64,000 nt of DNA from Mitsuokella sp047974105. GTDB taxonomy: Bacteria > Bacillota > Negativicutes > Selenomonadales > Selenomonadaceae. The position numbers were made by a program, and so were the translations under genes. Positions 10,101 through 20,800 of the stretch are shown one piece after another. The notes under the pieces are model-generated. The model saw only the letters and a program-made list of their open reading frames with translations. It had not been told where the DNA came from and searched no databases. The first letter of the stretch is position 1; each line of letters opens with the position of its first letter. The stretch lies in contig NZ_JBHYRS010000002.1 in NCBI RefSeq assembly GCF_047974105.1, positions 62,001 through 126,000 of the forward strand, written 5' to 3'.

Positions 10101-13100
10101 GTCGACAAAGACGCGGACAAAGGGGCCACTTTGTCGGTCAAGGCGGACAGCCAGAGCACGATCAGCAGCCTGGCCGTTGTCGGTGCCGGCAGTGGTACCT
10201 TTGCCGGCGGCGCCGGTGTCAGCGTAAACCGGATCAATCAGGATACGAAGGCCTCCATGAGCAGCAGCACGGTCAAAGACAGACATACCACCGTGCAGGC
10301 AGCCGGGGATTCGGCCATTACTTCCGTGGGTATCGGCGCGGCCGTGGCCGGTAAGGCAGCCCTGGCCGGCAACATTGCCGTGAACCAGATTGGCAGCAAT
10401 GTACAGGCAGCCGTGAAGGGCAGCACTCTTACGAGCAGCGGCAATATCGGCGTGCTGGCAGACGGCAAAGAAACTCTCGGCAACTATGCCGGAACCGTGA
10501 GCGGCGCGGCCGGAAATGCCGGACTCGGCATGGGCGTCAGCTACAATGCCATCACGGGCAATACGGAAAGCACCGTAGCGGGCAGCACGCTGGAGGCCAA
10601 AGGCCAGGAAAATGAGACGGTCGGCGACAAGCAGAAAGGCGTGGCCGTGACGGCTGCCGGTACGCATAACCTGCAGAGTGTGGCCCTGACGGCCGGCCTG
10701 GCAGGCTCCGACAATGTGGCCGTGGGCGCGGCCGGCACGGTGACGGTCAACAATATCGGCGGCACGACCCGGGCGGCTGTGACCGATACGGACATCAACA
10801 AAAATCTCGACAACAGTACGGCTGATGACGTGGCCGTGAAAGCCCAGGATGTGACGAAGAGTGAAAGCCATGTCGGCTCCCTTGCTGTGGGCATCGGCGC
10901 CGATGGCGGCGCCGGCGTCAGCGCGGCTTCGGATACCCTGATTTTGAGCCGTAAGACGGCCGCGGAACTCAGCGGCACGAAGCCGAAAAGAGCGACGACT
11001 GTCAACGGCCGGAACATTTCCGTAACCGCGGACCAGCAGTCTACGGTCGTCACCAACGCCGACGGCGTAGCCGGTGCCGGCGGTGTTTACGGGGCAGGTG
11101 CAGTCGCAGCAACGGCAGCGGCCACCAAACTGGACGGCTCCGTCTCGGCCACGATGAAAAATATCACCAGCAAGAACCATGGCCTGGAAATCTCGGCCAA
11201 GCACGACCATAAGACCACCCTCGTCAGTGCTTCGGCGGCGCTGTCGGCGGCTATGGTTTCCGGCGCCGTCGGTGCCGGCGTGGGTGTCGTGAACGATGAC
11301 TTTACCACGAATGCAGAACTTATGGACAGCGATGTCAAGGCGGACAAGGCGGAAGGCCAGATAGGTTCTGGTTCCGTGAAAGTGGCAGCCGACAGCAGCA
11401 CCTCTGTCACGACGGTCGTGGCTGGTGTGGCCGGTTCCATGGGTGCGGCCGCTGCGACGATTTCTGTCAACAATTTGAACAGCCAAACTTCGGCTGTGGT
11501 CAAAGACAGCCTCGTCAGTGCCGAGCAGGATTTCACCGTGGATGCCCATAACAAGGTGAATACGAAGTTCAACGCGGCCACGATCGGTGCGGGCGGCGCC
11601 GCCATTGCCACGGGCGTGGGCGTCAACACCATCGGCACGTCTACACTTGCCAAGGTGGAGGGCAGCACCGTAAATGCCCGGACGGCAGACATCAAGGCCC
11701 GAGAAGAACTGGATGTAGACCAGAATATTGTAGGCGCTACTGTAGGCGGCATGGGTCTCAATGCCAACGTGATGGTGACCTCCATCGGCACCAAGTTGGC
11801 CGATACCTATGGCAGCAGCGCGGACAAGGGGGCTTCCTTTGATACCGCCGCTGTGCTGCAAAAGGCCAATACGGCCCTGGATTCCCAGCAGACGGCTACT
11901 ACCGATGACACCACGGCCAGCAGCAAGGTGGTCAAGGACACCCTCCACAATACGGATACGGGTGTCGAGAGCAAAGATGCTTCCGGCGTAAGTGCATCTT
12001 CGGGCAAGAGCGATGCCAAAGGCACGCAGGCAGCGGTGACGGATTCTGCCATCACCACTGAGGATACGCTTGCTCTCAGTGCCAATCGTCAGACCGATGC
12101 GAAAATCACGGCGGCTGCGGCCAGCGTCTCGGGCTCTCTCGGCCTCAGTGCCACCGTGGCCGTTTTGGACGCGAAGAAAGATGCCGGCGTCAGCATCAGC
12201 GGCAGTACGCTGCAGGCAGAAAATGTTCTTTCTGCAGAGGCTAATCAGAGCGGCAAGACAAGCATCGATGCTTATCAGGCCAATATCGCCGGCGTGGCGG
12301 CTGTCAGCGCGGCGTATGCCCAGAGCAGTTCCAGCGGCGCGACAAAAGTCGAAGCTGTGGATTCTACGCTGACTTCCGACAGCAAAGATATCACCATGAA
12401 GGCAGCAGACGCATCTCAGACGGCTTCGTCGGTCTACGGCGCGACGGCAGGCCTCGTGACGGCCGGAGCCCTTGTCTCCAAAGCCGATAATACGAGTGAT
12501 ACGAATCTTGCCATCAAGGGAAGTACGCTCGAAACGGCTCAGGGAACGGCTGACTTGCAGGCCGATAAGGCCAATGTCGTGACGGCCAAAACGTACGGCG
12601 GTTCCTTCGGCCTTGTCGGTGCCAACGGCGTCGTCGCCCTGGCAAGCGATGAGGGTTCGAGCAAGATTCTCGTCAGCCAGAGCGGCAGCAGGAAAAACAG
12701 CACCTTTGCAGGTCAGACTGTAAATCTGCAGGCGACGACCCGTCCGGCCGTCACGGCGGAAACGGGCAGTCTCTCCGTCGCCCTTCTCGGCAGCGCCAGT
12801 GCGTCTGCGGCAACGGCCTCGGCAAAAGGCGGGGCCAGTGTCCAGGCAGATGACGGCACGACCTTTGATGTGGACAAGGCCGAAATCGCGGCCAGCGCCG
12901 AAAGTCAGAATGGAGAAAACAACAGCGAAGCCAAGGTCAAGGGCTTTGCAGCAGCCGGCCGCGGCACGGCCGTCGTCAATGCGGCAAAAGCCAATATGGA
13001 CATCGATACGGATGTGACGCTGGGCAAAGTTTCCTTCAAAAAAGATAAGGGCACGGCTCTTAGCGTGACTTCGGCCAATACGACGCAGACCGCAGCCGAT

Positions 13101-14822
13101 GCCCGCGGCATCACCGTCGGCGGCCTTTTTGCCAGCGGCACGAATCTGGCCTATACGGGAAGTGGTACGGAAAAAGACGCCAATACCTCGACGATTACTT
13201 TGACTGGAGACAAGACGCAGCTGAGGTCCCTGTCCGTCAATGCCAGCGGCACGACGCACAATGTGACCACGGCCGACGGCAGCGGCGGCGGTATGGTCAG
13301 CGGCGACCTGGCCGGTGCTGTGGACAACAAGACATATACCAATAGTAAGGTCACCCTCAAAGGCAGCTGGGATGTGGCCGGCGACGTGGACATCCAGTCG
13401 GCTCAGACGGATCATATGGACCTCAATGCTGACGCCACGAAGGCAGCCGTCGTCGGAGCCAGTGCCACCAAGGCGGACAACACGGCCAATGGTGCTGCTG
13501 ATGTCGTATTGACGGGCAGTCAGGTCACCAGCGGCGGCACGCTCACGGCCAAGGCGGACAGCAAGGCTGACTTCGGCCAGAATAAGGCGTATGCCGTTGA
13601 AGGCAGCGGCTACGGCGGTGTCGCGGTGCAGGGCGCCAAGCTCAATAACACGGTGAGCCGCACGTCTACCGTAGATGTCAGCAATGCTTCTCTTACGAGC
13701 AGCGGCAGCCAGACCCTGGCAGCAGAGGCAGGCGGCAAAATCAATGCGGCCGGCTATATCAAAGCAGCCGGCGCCGGCGCGGCTACCTGGGTGGATGTGG
13801 ACAACAACCTGACCAGCCGGAATACCATCACGACCGATGGGAAGACCTCCCTGCGCACGGATGCGGCGGACAGTGATATCACCCTCGCGGCTGCGGACGA
13901 CTGGGATGTGACGGCCAAAGGTGTGGCTGATACCCAGGGCGGTGCCGTCGGTGGTGCTTCGTCGGATGTCAAGAACACCCTGCAGCGGACGAACAAAGTT
14001 GATGTCCAGGGCAAAGTCTACAGTCTGGGTGATGTCAATCTCTACGCAGGCAAAGACGCGAACGGCGCCATGGACAACCTGGACCTTAATGTCGAATCGG
14101 AAGCCTACAACAAGACGGCACTCTCTGTCGCTGTCCCGAAATTCAAGGATACCCTGACTCAGGCCAACCAGGTCATTGTCGGCAAGGACGCGGAAATCGC
14201 CGGTGTCCGTCACGTCAATGCCTATGCCGATGAAGCCGGCAAATACCTGCGCGAACAGTCCGTGAAGTACACCTGGTATCACAGCGATGCCAATGAAAAC
14301 TTCACGAGCACGTCCGTGGGCAAGAAGTCCGACAGCATCAACGACAAGACGGATAACTATGTACAGATTGACGGCAAGGTGACGGCCGGCGCCCAGAACA
14401 AACAGAAAATCGTCATCGGCGGCTCGGGCCAGACGGTCATCCTCGACAAGGATGAACTGGCTGCTGTCAAAGCCGTCAAGGGACAGGAAAATGCCGTCCA
14501 GAGACCGACGATTGACGCTTCGAGCGGCATCGACACGTCGAAGATCCGTTATGCGCGCATCGATTATGCCAATGCCCTGATGACACGCTACTATGAACTG
14601 GCTAAATTGATCAGCCAGTACAGTGACAGCAAGGACCTGACGGCTCTGAAAGGCTACCAGGATGAGCAGACGCGCATCTATAATGAACTCAACGACCTCG
14701 GCCTTCTTTCCGAGGTAACCGGCCCGGACAACAAGACCTATCTGGTGCCTGTCCAGGGCCTTACGGTGTGCCGGATATCGTCGCTTCGGGCGGCAATATC
14801 ACGGTGGAAGCAGGCAGCCTGA
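4161..14822 (+). CDS. Giant TpsA filamentous adhesin, N-terminal part (frameshifted)
   Basis: N-terminal 3,553 codons of a two-partner-secreted adhesin, resembling the LktA/filamentous haemagglutinin group. The ATG at 4161 is preferred to a TTG at 4143 because GGAGGA lies seven bases upstream. A long basic leader and a hydrophobic stretch end at about residue 56 (PVALA). The TPS (haemagglutinin) domain follows, with motifs NQFQKFQLD, ANMYFR, NLFFLSPEGMVVG and GSLYVMAPS in residues of about 65-190. The rest is an Ala/Gly/Thr/Val-rich repetitive beta-helix body with many GAAVAxNxIxN-like rungs. One stretch near nt 6640-7050 is non-repetitive and probably helical. Reading frame is lost near 14768; the last residues after VPVQG do not look native. 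The continuation is the next entry. It is exported by the TpsB upstream and is a cell-surface or released adhesin. Confidence 0.85.
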   Translation: MSYNRQFQRRNDRNEMKMKIKTSAKRNDTPLTRKVVAAVTALGFFATPFSAPVALAGKITDSSGHDYTPNNNVYDIYAQKYNSDGKNIAVNQFQKFQLDANKIANMYFRTAKDATEAANLLNFVDTRIDINGTLNAIRNKQIGGNLFFLSPEGMVVGKGGVINTGSLYVMAPSLTQDYMDADQRSYNILKGNFATGAYGNTELEAIKNGSANIRINPSGTISVLGKINATDEVKLYAGKVAVGKNLTKDTIDDTAAGGIEKGAAINTGITDFSQVVKLTAEQQKAAGLDKLTATRNGSGDVVLSARSDAANSLDQAFNDLVNTTGLLKSTDINIPKTITASVENYGTVTAKGDAALTAKATNGYFKEGDETYSSNASGFAQTVAKVDVQGNVTADGAATMTATADNTYVDSGNSVTDQAGSFLSYATPVGANVMLLKNEASVTVGKDAEVTGASVKAEADANLDGTAGVVASGKKYIKKVPSAIPSTGVSYAQVDNKATVQIDGKVKATGKNTTDSDNKKQEALQVQAKATSSVTNSANAIVSAGMLGAGSSSVVAAVAVTNSDNNAQIKVNGTAEAAEGSVKMDAAAEQSLNTSAAAQAPDSTVGAAAVDVMVHDGDASVNVQGTVKGKEDVTLAATNHTAENTHSANNNLGQGKFKAQLMKGVMKAADVQGIVGKVKENPLVKDALSKASKSTDTAASSGSTSSKSLTDALGNTLSVGAAITVADETTTAKVSFGKNSVTEATNGSLSATASNTVYDTLLTANGVTNSFKNKDSDSDTVTIAVGTVFGGMKNSASVTVEDGTKDKKAQLKAGKDLSLTTTSRMDYNRVTEIKKGLDESIAAVKSAAADMKNWEEMGQLPELKELYDELVTLEETFEGISKTFYTNYLKHAPDGTNLTADGTINEVTNLAATSWNLYNQFMELQNKAMTLYQDIQAQDPLRAVKEEVQTKITNLLTSPMDVVSASMEYLSPNNYANIAATASAKGGEDTAAATAASVTVSDFNFDSQVQVGKNALLTAGDTLNLKADEAIKDVTMTGKSKFWKNDAATGKSDGVGLGGSFNYQDFDNNTLVQVGKGASLTAGDMALNSSSDVFHTGVMLSAGKADGSAINGMMALTNSDSSNQVLVDKDALLKAVKDEAKNHKGSIAITGYNNTNVNNAILSLAAGSGAAAAGMAAAVNNIDVTNRAAVENLSPGDDDDDKGQIEAASLDVNAETTGLLNAVSVAGGVTSAGTEPEKGKTETGGMSSVGNLFGKVTNPVGTVTSAVGTVSNKVKDAITWVNTGGKSQGGTKTPVPTKSDTAPSFSLAGAGSLSLNLVDDTTQAVVDGATVKLNNDGTMNVGARDTAYVGAYSGGAAISLRKGKSNKESTNVAFSGAVGMNSIDNTIEAAVKNSTITGVKNLDIEALSGGTSVAAGTALALTKSSQPGNNFAGGASASVNLIDKNVKALSENNTVTGKAATEKAKVDVTAYESDLQVTGGVNADVAIGGGNAAGGSLTIANIKNNLEAGIHGGTYTNIGDTKVQGLLATKQISAAISAGVAVGGGDKSTDNAFSGAMLYNGLHNTVNANISNTANITADSIAVKAHDTTSGSDEAKAYQDKLGNYKDKETMLQNAGIDTDGSSYYKTSDSSNGLDTAGETVDFDGNKGSLSVGAAFVAAGSKDNAAGAAVNVANLDNTFMAKIDGSTLTADTIAAQAEADSLAVNVTAGVAAGSKDFGGMGSVTWQDQNNAIQAQVTDSALTTDKLNVNASSNAQAVNVAGSVAYGKTAGIGAALAYNGLDNHIGAYLAGGSVTAKTPATGVSVDIEGKNTGKIYGLGAAVAASQKAAVNGTVVVNHGGSDTEAAIGEVRAEDGTNTTKATAVSSAKAVTVKAESDDVRVAAAGNVSASGKVALGGAVAYNDVGGASTSTAKASQKTRAALNKTTLTHVTGGTTSVEAVDGSKLTTAAFGVGGAGKVAVQGAAATALVNKAVTAEVQDFTVDKDADKGATLSVKADSQSTISSLAVVGAGSGTFAGGAGVSVNRINQDTKASMSSSTVKDRHTTVQAAGDSAITSVGIGAAVAGKAALAGNIAVNQIGSNVQAAVKGSTLTSSGNIGVLADGKETLGNYAGTVSGAAGNAGLGMGVSYNAITGNTESTVAGSTLEAKGQENETVGDKQKGVAVTAAGTHNLQSVALTAGLAGSDNVAVGAAGTVTVNNIGGTTRAAVTDTDINKNLDNSTADDVAVKAQDVTKSESHVGSLAVGIGADGGAGVSAASDTLILSRKTAAELSGTKPKRATTVNGRNISVTADQQSTVVTNADGVAGAGGVYGAGAVAATAAATKLDGSVSATMKNITSKNHGLEISAKHDHKTTLVSASAALSAAMVSGAVGAGVGVVNDDFTTNAELMDSDVKADKAEGQIGSGSVKVAADSSTSVTTVVAGVAGSMGAAAATISVNNLNSQTSAVVKDSLVSAEQDFTVDAHNKVNTKFNAATIGAGGAAIATGVGVNTIGTSTLAKVEGSTVNARTADIKAREELDVDQNIVGATVGGMGLNANVMVTSIGTKLADTYGSSADKGASFDTAAVLQKANTALDSQQTATTDDTTASSKVVKDTLHNTDTGVESKDASGVSASSGKSDAKGTQAAVTDSAITTEDTLALSANRQTDAKITAAAASVSGSLGLSATVAVLDAKKDAGVSISGSTLQAENVLSAEANQSGKTSIDAYQANIAGVAAVSAAYAQSSSSGATKVEAVDSTLTSDSKDITMKAADASQTASSVYGATAGLVTAGALVSKADNTSDTNLAIKGSTLETAQGTADLQADKANVVTAKTYGGSFGLVGANGVVALASDEGSSKILVSQSGSRKNSTFAGQTVNLQATTRPAVTAETGSLSVALLGSASASAATASAKGGASVQADDGTTFDVDKAEIAASAESQNGENNSEAKVKGFAAAGRGTAVVNAAKANMDIDTDVTLGKVSFKKDKGTALSVTSANTTQTAADARGITVGGLFASGTNLAYTGSGTEKDANTSTITLTGDKTQLRSLSVNASGTTHNVTTADGSGGGMVSGDLAGAVDNKTYTNSKVTLKGSWDVAGDVDIQSAQTDHMDLNADATKAAVVGASATKADNTANGAADVVLTGSQVTSGGTLTAKADSKADFGQNKAYAVEGSGYGGVAVQGAKLNNTVSRTSTVDVSNASLTSSGSQTLAAEAGGKINAAGYIKAAGAGAATWVDVDNNLTSRNTITTDGKTSLRTDAADSDITLAAADDWDVTAKGVADTQGGAVGGASSDVKNTLQRTNKVDVQGKVYSLGDVNLYAGKDANGAMDNLDLNVESEAYNKTALSVAVPKFKDTLTQANQVIVGKDAEIAGVRHVNAYADEAGKYLREQSVKYTWYHSDANENFTSTSVGKKSDSINDKTDNYVQIDGKVTAGAQNKQKIVIGGSGQTVILDKDELAAVKAVKGQENAVQRPTIDASSGIDTSKIRYARIDYANALMTRYYELAKLISQYSDSKDLTALKGYQDEQTRIYNELNDLGLLSEVTGPDNKTYLVPVQGLTVCRISSLRAAISRWKQAA

Positions 14823-17800
14823 AGGGCGCCGGTACGCTGAAAGCCCAGGGCAGTCCGGAAGTCACCGTGGAGAACCATACGAATCTTTATATGAAAGTGG
14901 GAGATGTCAAGGCCGTCAATCCGGGCGGTGAAATCCATTACAACGGCCAGTCGCTGGCCAAGGACGCTGCTGCTGTTATTAAGAGTGGCAATCAGGACAA
15001 GGCTGCGGCCGTCAACCTGATGGTCAGCACCGATGCTGCCACCAGTGCCGGCGGCACGGTCACCATAAAGAGCGACTACGGCACGGCCGCCATCAAGGCG
15101 AAAATCGATGAAGTCGATGCCGATAATAATCCGACAGGCAAAAAAGTCGATGCCGAGCTCGTCCCGAAGGCCGATATCGAAATCAACGGCAATGTTGAAG
15201 CGGAAAACGGCGTCGTCACGGTAGAAGATAAGAACTACAATATTCTCCTGCAGGGCGAAGGCAGCCGCACGGCGGAAGTCAACGGCAAGGAAATCCACCT
15301 GACGGCCGGCAAGAGCATCAGCCAGGGCTTTACCCAGGGCATCGTCAACATCGGCGGCAACCCGGAAGAGTTGTACAAAGACAAGTATTTCAACAGCGAA
15401 GTCAATGAATTCAACAATGCTTATGGTTATGAAAATACATCCCGGGTCCATCGGGAAGACCGGACGCACGATGATGTACTCAACGGCAGCGGTTCGCGCA
15501 TTGCCGGCGACAACATCTACATTAACGCGTCGGACATCAACGTCAACGGCCTGATTCAGAGCGGCTACGGCAAATACGAAGTCACCATTGACAGCGGCGT
15601 AACGCCGAAAGTCCAGCGTCTGCAGCACACCTGGAGACTTCTGGGCGGGCGGGATCTGTCGGACAATGTCGTTACGACCGGCACCTATTATCTTGTGCAG
15701 AAGGGCGGCAAGGTCCTGCAGACAGACGGTACCTATAAGTACCAGCCCGATGTCTACTACAATCCGTCGACGCAAAAACTCGTCATCCCCGATATTGATG
15801 CCCACGGCGGCAAGATTTATCTGAATGGCCGCATCTCCAGCACGGGCAATGGTAAAATCGTGGCCCTCGACGGTGCCTATGACATCAGTGTGACCAACAA
15901 CACGAATACGGCTCTGCAGGTGGGCAAGCTCATCAGCAACAAGAGCGACGGCCTGATCAGCATAGCCGACTCCGCCAAGAACCAGGTCACGGAATACACC
16001 CGCGGCAGCACGGTGGTCAAGGACCTGACAAAATGGGATAAGACCACCGGTGACTGGAAGGTCCTCAGCAAGAGCGGGGCATCTTCTGTATACAATCCGC
16101 AGCAGAATCTGCGCTACAACTGGACCAGCGGCCAGAAGGTCACGACGAAGAAACATTATAAACATGATCATAAAGCCGGCCTCTGGGGAGCTGTCACGAC
16201 GCTGAATGAAACAGAACTGGCTAAGTATGAACAGGAAATCACGCCGCAGGATATGGGGCATAATACCTTTACCAATGACAACGGCGTCTATATCGACACG
16301 AGCAGTCTCACAAATAAGGACAAACAGTATGTCTTTGTCTACGACAATGTGGTCCTGAACAATGACCGGACGCAGCCGGTCGTCACCAAGCGCTGGAAGA
16401 CGGGCTTTTTGGGCTGGTTCCATTGGGAACGCACCGAATGGGATACCAATACGGGCACGGCCCAGCAGTATGTGGGCAGCGTCAAAGCGGACCACGGCAT
16501 TAATATCGGCTTCCTCGGCAATCAGAATGGCAATTCGGCCATCAATGTGACGAGCAAGTCCGGTGTCACGCTGGCCGGCAAGATTCAGTCCAGCCAGAGC
16601 GGTACAGGTTCGACCATCGCCATCACTTCGCAGGAAGGTGCCATCAACCAGAATGGCGGCCTGCTCAAGGGTGACAATGTAAAGCTCAGTGCCAAAAACG
16701 GCCTGACGAATATTGCCGTCGAATCCCTTGGTGATACGGTACAGCTCGACGCGGTCAACACGGGCAGCGGCAATATGAACATCACCGTTGACGGTGCCTA
16801 TGGCAAGGCGGGCCATGTCAATCTCGTTCAGGCGAAGAACGCAAATGGCGACGTCAGCCTGACTGTTTTGGGCAATCTGACCCAGAGCGGCACGGCTGCG
16901 GCAGTCGAGGGCAATCGCATTGACCTCGTGAGCCGGCAGGGAAGCATCGGCACGGATGCGGCAGCTTTGAAGGTGAAAACACCGGATATCGCTGATGACG
17001 CGCTGAACCCGCTTTCGAGCAGCGTCAACGTCACGGCCAAGAGCAATATCCATGTGGCAGAGGACAGCGACCTGCGCGTCGGCACCATCAAATCGACGGA
17101 AGGCGATGTGAAACTGACTGCGACGGGCAGCATCATCGATGCCCTGCCCAGCGGCGATACCATCGACCGCGGCAATACGGCAGCCCTCGTCCAGGGCTGG
17201 AAAGACCTAGGCCTGATCGAAGGCGATGGCCAGTACAAACAGAAACAGGCAGCAGACGTGGCTGAATACAAGGCCGGCGTCCAGTCTGAAATGGAACAGT
17301 ATCTGAAGCTGAAGACTGCTTATGAAAATAATGAAAAAGCAGCCAAAAACGATGCCAACTATCAGGCTTTGAAAGAACGTTACGGCGATTATACGAGTGC
17401 TGACGACTACCTGGCAGGCAGCGAGACAGCCAAAAATCATCTGGCTGAGCTGCAGAAGGCCGGTGCGGGCTGGAGCGAAAATGAACTGCTCTATGCTATC
17501 AGCGACGCCATCGTCAATAAGCAGCAGGGCAGCACGGACACGGAGCTCAAGCAGGCCAACATCTCCGGCCGCAACATCACGCTCCAGGCTAAAAACGTCG
17601 GCTCGGACAAAGCGGCCGAAGATGTTCTGGTCAAGGATATTACCACGGATGCACGTCTCGATGACCTCAAGAAAGTCGTCAATGCCAATGTTTCGGATGT
17701 GGGCTATACCGCAAATGACAAGGGCGAGAAGGTGTTCCGCATCTACGGCAAGGTGCCGGTCGGCATCGAAGCCAAAGGTGAACTGAATGTCCAGTCCGAC

Positions 17801-20800
17801 GGCAATATCTACGTGGCCGGCCGCACGTCCGGCGAGAACAAGGATACGGTCCTGAAGCTGGGCAAGGTAACGACCAACACGGGCGATATCCGCGTCCTTG
17901 GCAAAGCCGGCGTGACCAACTCCCTGACGGATGGCAGTGTCAACCTGAAGGGCAAGGACCTCATCCTCGAAGGCGGCAGTGCCGACATCGGTACGGTGGA
18001 CAAGAAAATCGCCGTCGACCTGACGGGCAGCCTGTCTGCTCTGACGGATGGCAGCATGTATATGAGCAGCGTGGGCACCAATAATCTGCAGCTCACCGGC
18101 CTCTATGCCGGCAAAGATATGGTGCTCGATTCCAAGAAGGACATCATCATGAGTCCGAGTGCTTCTGAGCAGGCCTACCTCAATGCAGGCAGACTGCTTG
18201 ACCTGAAGGCAGAGGGCGGCATTGGTGCAAAAGACAGCGCCATCCGCATCCTCGGCAATGGTGCCGCCGTCAACGCAGAGGCGAAAAATGGCGACATCTA
18301 TCTGGCCGGCAAAAACAAGGCCGGAGAGACCGAAGGACTCCTGCTGCTCGGCAGCCTGAAGACTGTTCCTGGTCATACGGTTTCGGTAACTTCTGAGACC
18401 AGTCTGAGTCTCGGCCAGGATGACGAGGCATCGCCAATCGACAGCCAGGTGACGGCAGACACGGTGAACCTGTCCAGCGACAGGGACATCGACTTGGTCA
18501 AAGGCAGCTTGAAGGCGGCAAAGGCCATGGGCCTCAAGGCCGGCGGCCATATCAGCCAGACGGCGGCCCACAACATCGCAGCGCCGACAGCCAGTCTCGA
18601 TGCCCAGAGTGGCATCGACCTCAACAGCGGTGCCGAACTGGATAATAATAAAGTCTTCAACGATTTCCAGACGGTCAGCGTGAAGAATGGTTCTGACCAG
18701 AGCGATGTTACGCTGGGCAATGGCGGCAGCAAAGATTTGACGGTTTCCTTCCTTAATAATACGCAGGCGAAAAACGTTGCCGTCCGCAATTACAAAAATG
18801 GTGCCGGTAATAACATGACCGTCAATGGGCCGTTGACAGCCACAGAAGGCATCAGCCTCGTCAACGACGAAGGCGACCTGAAGACCACAGGTGTACTGAC
18901 AGTCGGCAGCGGCAGACTCCATGAAGATGCAGTCGGAGCTGTAGAAAACGAAGACATCTTGACCGGTGAGAAGATCGTTATGAACTCCACCGCAGGCATA
19001 CTCAACAAAAAGAGTTTGATTTCTGACAATCAGGTGGAATTGACGGCGGTCAATGACATCGTCAATCAGGGCATCGTACAGGCCGGCACATATGTAAACA
19101 TGACTTCCAACACGGGCTCCATCACCAATGCAGGCAGTGTCGAAGCCAAGAATGGCGGCGTCACGATGAATGCCAAGACGGACTTGCACAATGAGGATAC
19201 CGTGAAAGCAGCGCAGGATGTCAGCCTGCAGTCCGGCACATCCATGACAAATGGCGGCGCTGTGACAGCTAATCAGGATATCACTATGAATGCGGGTACG
19301 ACCCTGACCAACAGCGATCTTGCTGCAACAACAGGCAAAGTCGACCTGACATCGGCCGAAGCAATGCAGAATAAAGGCAGTGTCACGGCCGGTACGACGG
19401 TAGGCATGACCTCGACGAATGACAGCATCACGAATGAAGGTGCTGTCGAAGCTAAGGGCACCGACGTCACGATGAATGCTCATACGGATCTGCACAATGC
19501 GGATACCGTAAAAGCAGCGCAGGATGTCAGCCTGACTTCCGGCCAGGCCATGGCGAATGACAAGGCAGTTACGGCTGTCCGCGACATCACCATGAATGCC
19601 GGCACGACGCTGAATAACGGCGGCGACCTGACATCCACGAATGGTGCCATCAGCCTGACGGCTCAGAAGGGACTCCAGCAGAGCGGCAATGCCATGGCCG
19701 GTAGCAGCATCACGATGGAAAATCAGCAAGACGGCGACCTTGTCGTTACTGGCGATGTCCAAAGTGGCACTGCAACGATCATTAAGAATAACAATGGTGC
19801 CATCACGGTTGGTACGCAGGATAAGAAAGGCAGTGTCACAGCCGGCACAACGGCGTCCCTTAAGACGGCGAATGGCCCGGTTACGGTTTACGGTGATGTA
19901 GAAGGGAAGAAAGGAGCGATAGTCAAGACAGGACAGACTGGAAATATTGATATCGAAGGCAGCCTTAAAGCCAGCGAAAGCGGCGATGCTGAGGCACTTG
20001 CCAAAGATGGCAGTATCAAAGTCAACGGCCAGGTCGAGGCGGCGAATGGCAATGCCAAAATCCAGACGGAAAAGGGCACGGTCAGCGTAGCCGGCGCGAT
20101 GACGGCCAGCGATGATGTGATGGCGCAGTCGCATGATGGCGATGTTACAGTCGACGGTACGATGACGGCAGGTCACGACCTCATAGCCAAGAGCAGCAAG
20201 GGTGATGTCCTTGTCAAAGGTCAGATGGATGCCGGAAATGACGCGACGGCGCAGTCCGACAACGGCAATGTTACGGTCGAAGGCCAGATGAAAGCGAACA
20301 ACAATCTTCTGGCACAATCGACGAACGGTGATGCGACCATCAAGGGCGGCCTGATCAGCGGCAAAGCGACAAAAGCTTCGGCCGCAAATGGCAGCGTCCA
20401 TATTGACGGCGATGTCCAGAGCGGCACTTCTGCGGAAATCACAGCTCAGGATGGCAATGTCGGTATTACGGGCCAGGTCACGGGCAATACGTCGGTACTG
20501 GCACAGGCCGCAAACGGCGATGTCACCATTGGCGGCAGCGTTACGGGCGGCACATCCGTCACGGCGCAGGCTACGGAAGGCAATGTCTCCATCGATGGCT
20601 CGGTTGAGTCGAAGACGGGCGACACGGTCCTTTCGGCGACGGACAGCAGGAAGCTTGATGAAAAAGGCAATGTCAGCGTCAAGGGCAGTCTGAAAGCGGC
20701 AGCCGATGCTTTGCTAAAGGCGGAAAATGGCGACATTAAAGTCGGCGGTCAGGCGACGGCAGGGAAAAATCTCCACGCCGCAGTCTCTGGGTCCGGCAAT

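Noticed and set aside
9060..14282. A 1,740-codon open frame on the minus strand inside the adhesin gene
   Set aside because: It lies wholly antisense to the adhesin gene. Its His/Arg/Gly/Ile-rich protein has no domain, and the openness comes from the GC-rich codon pattern of the plus strand. The same holds for minus-strand frames at 4725-6098, 14738-17053 and 17207-20401.
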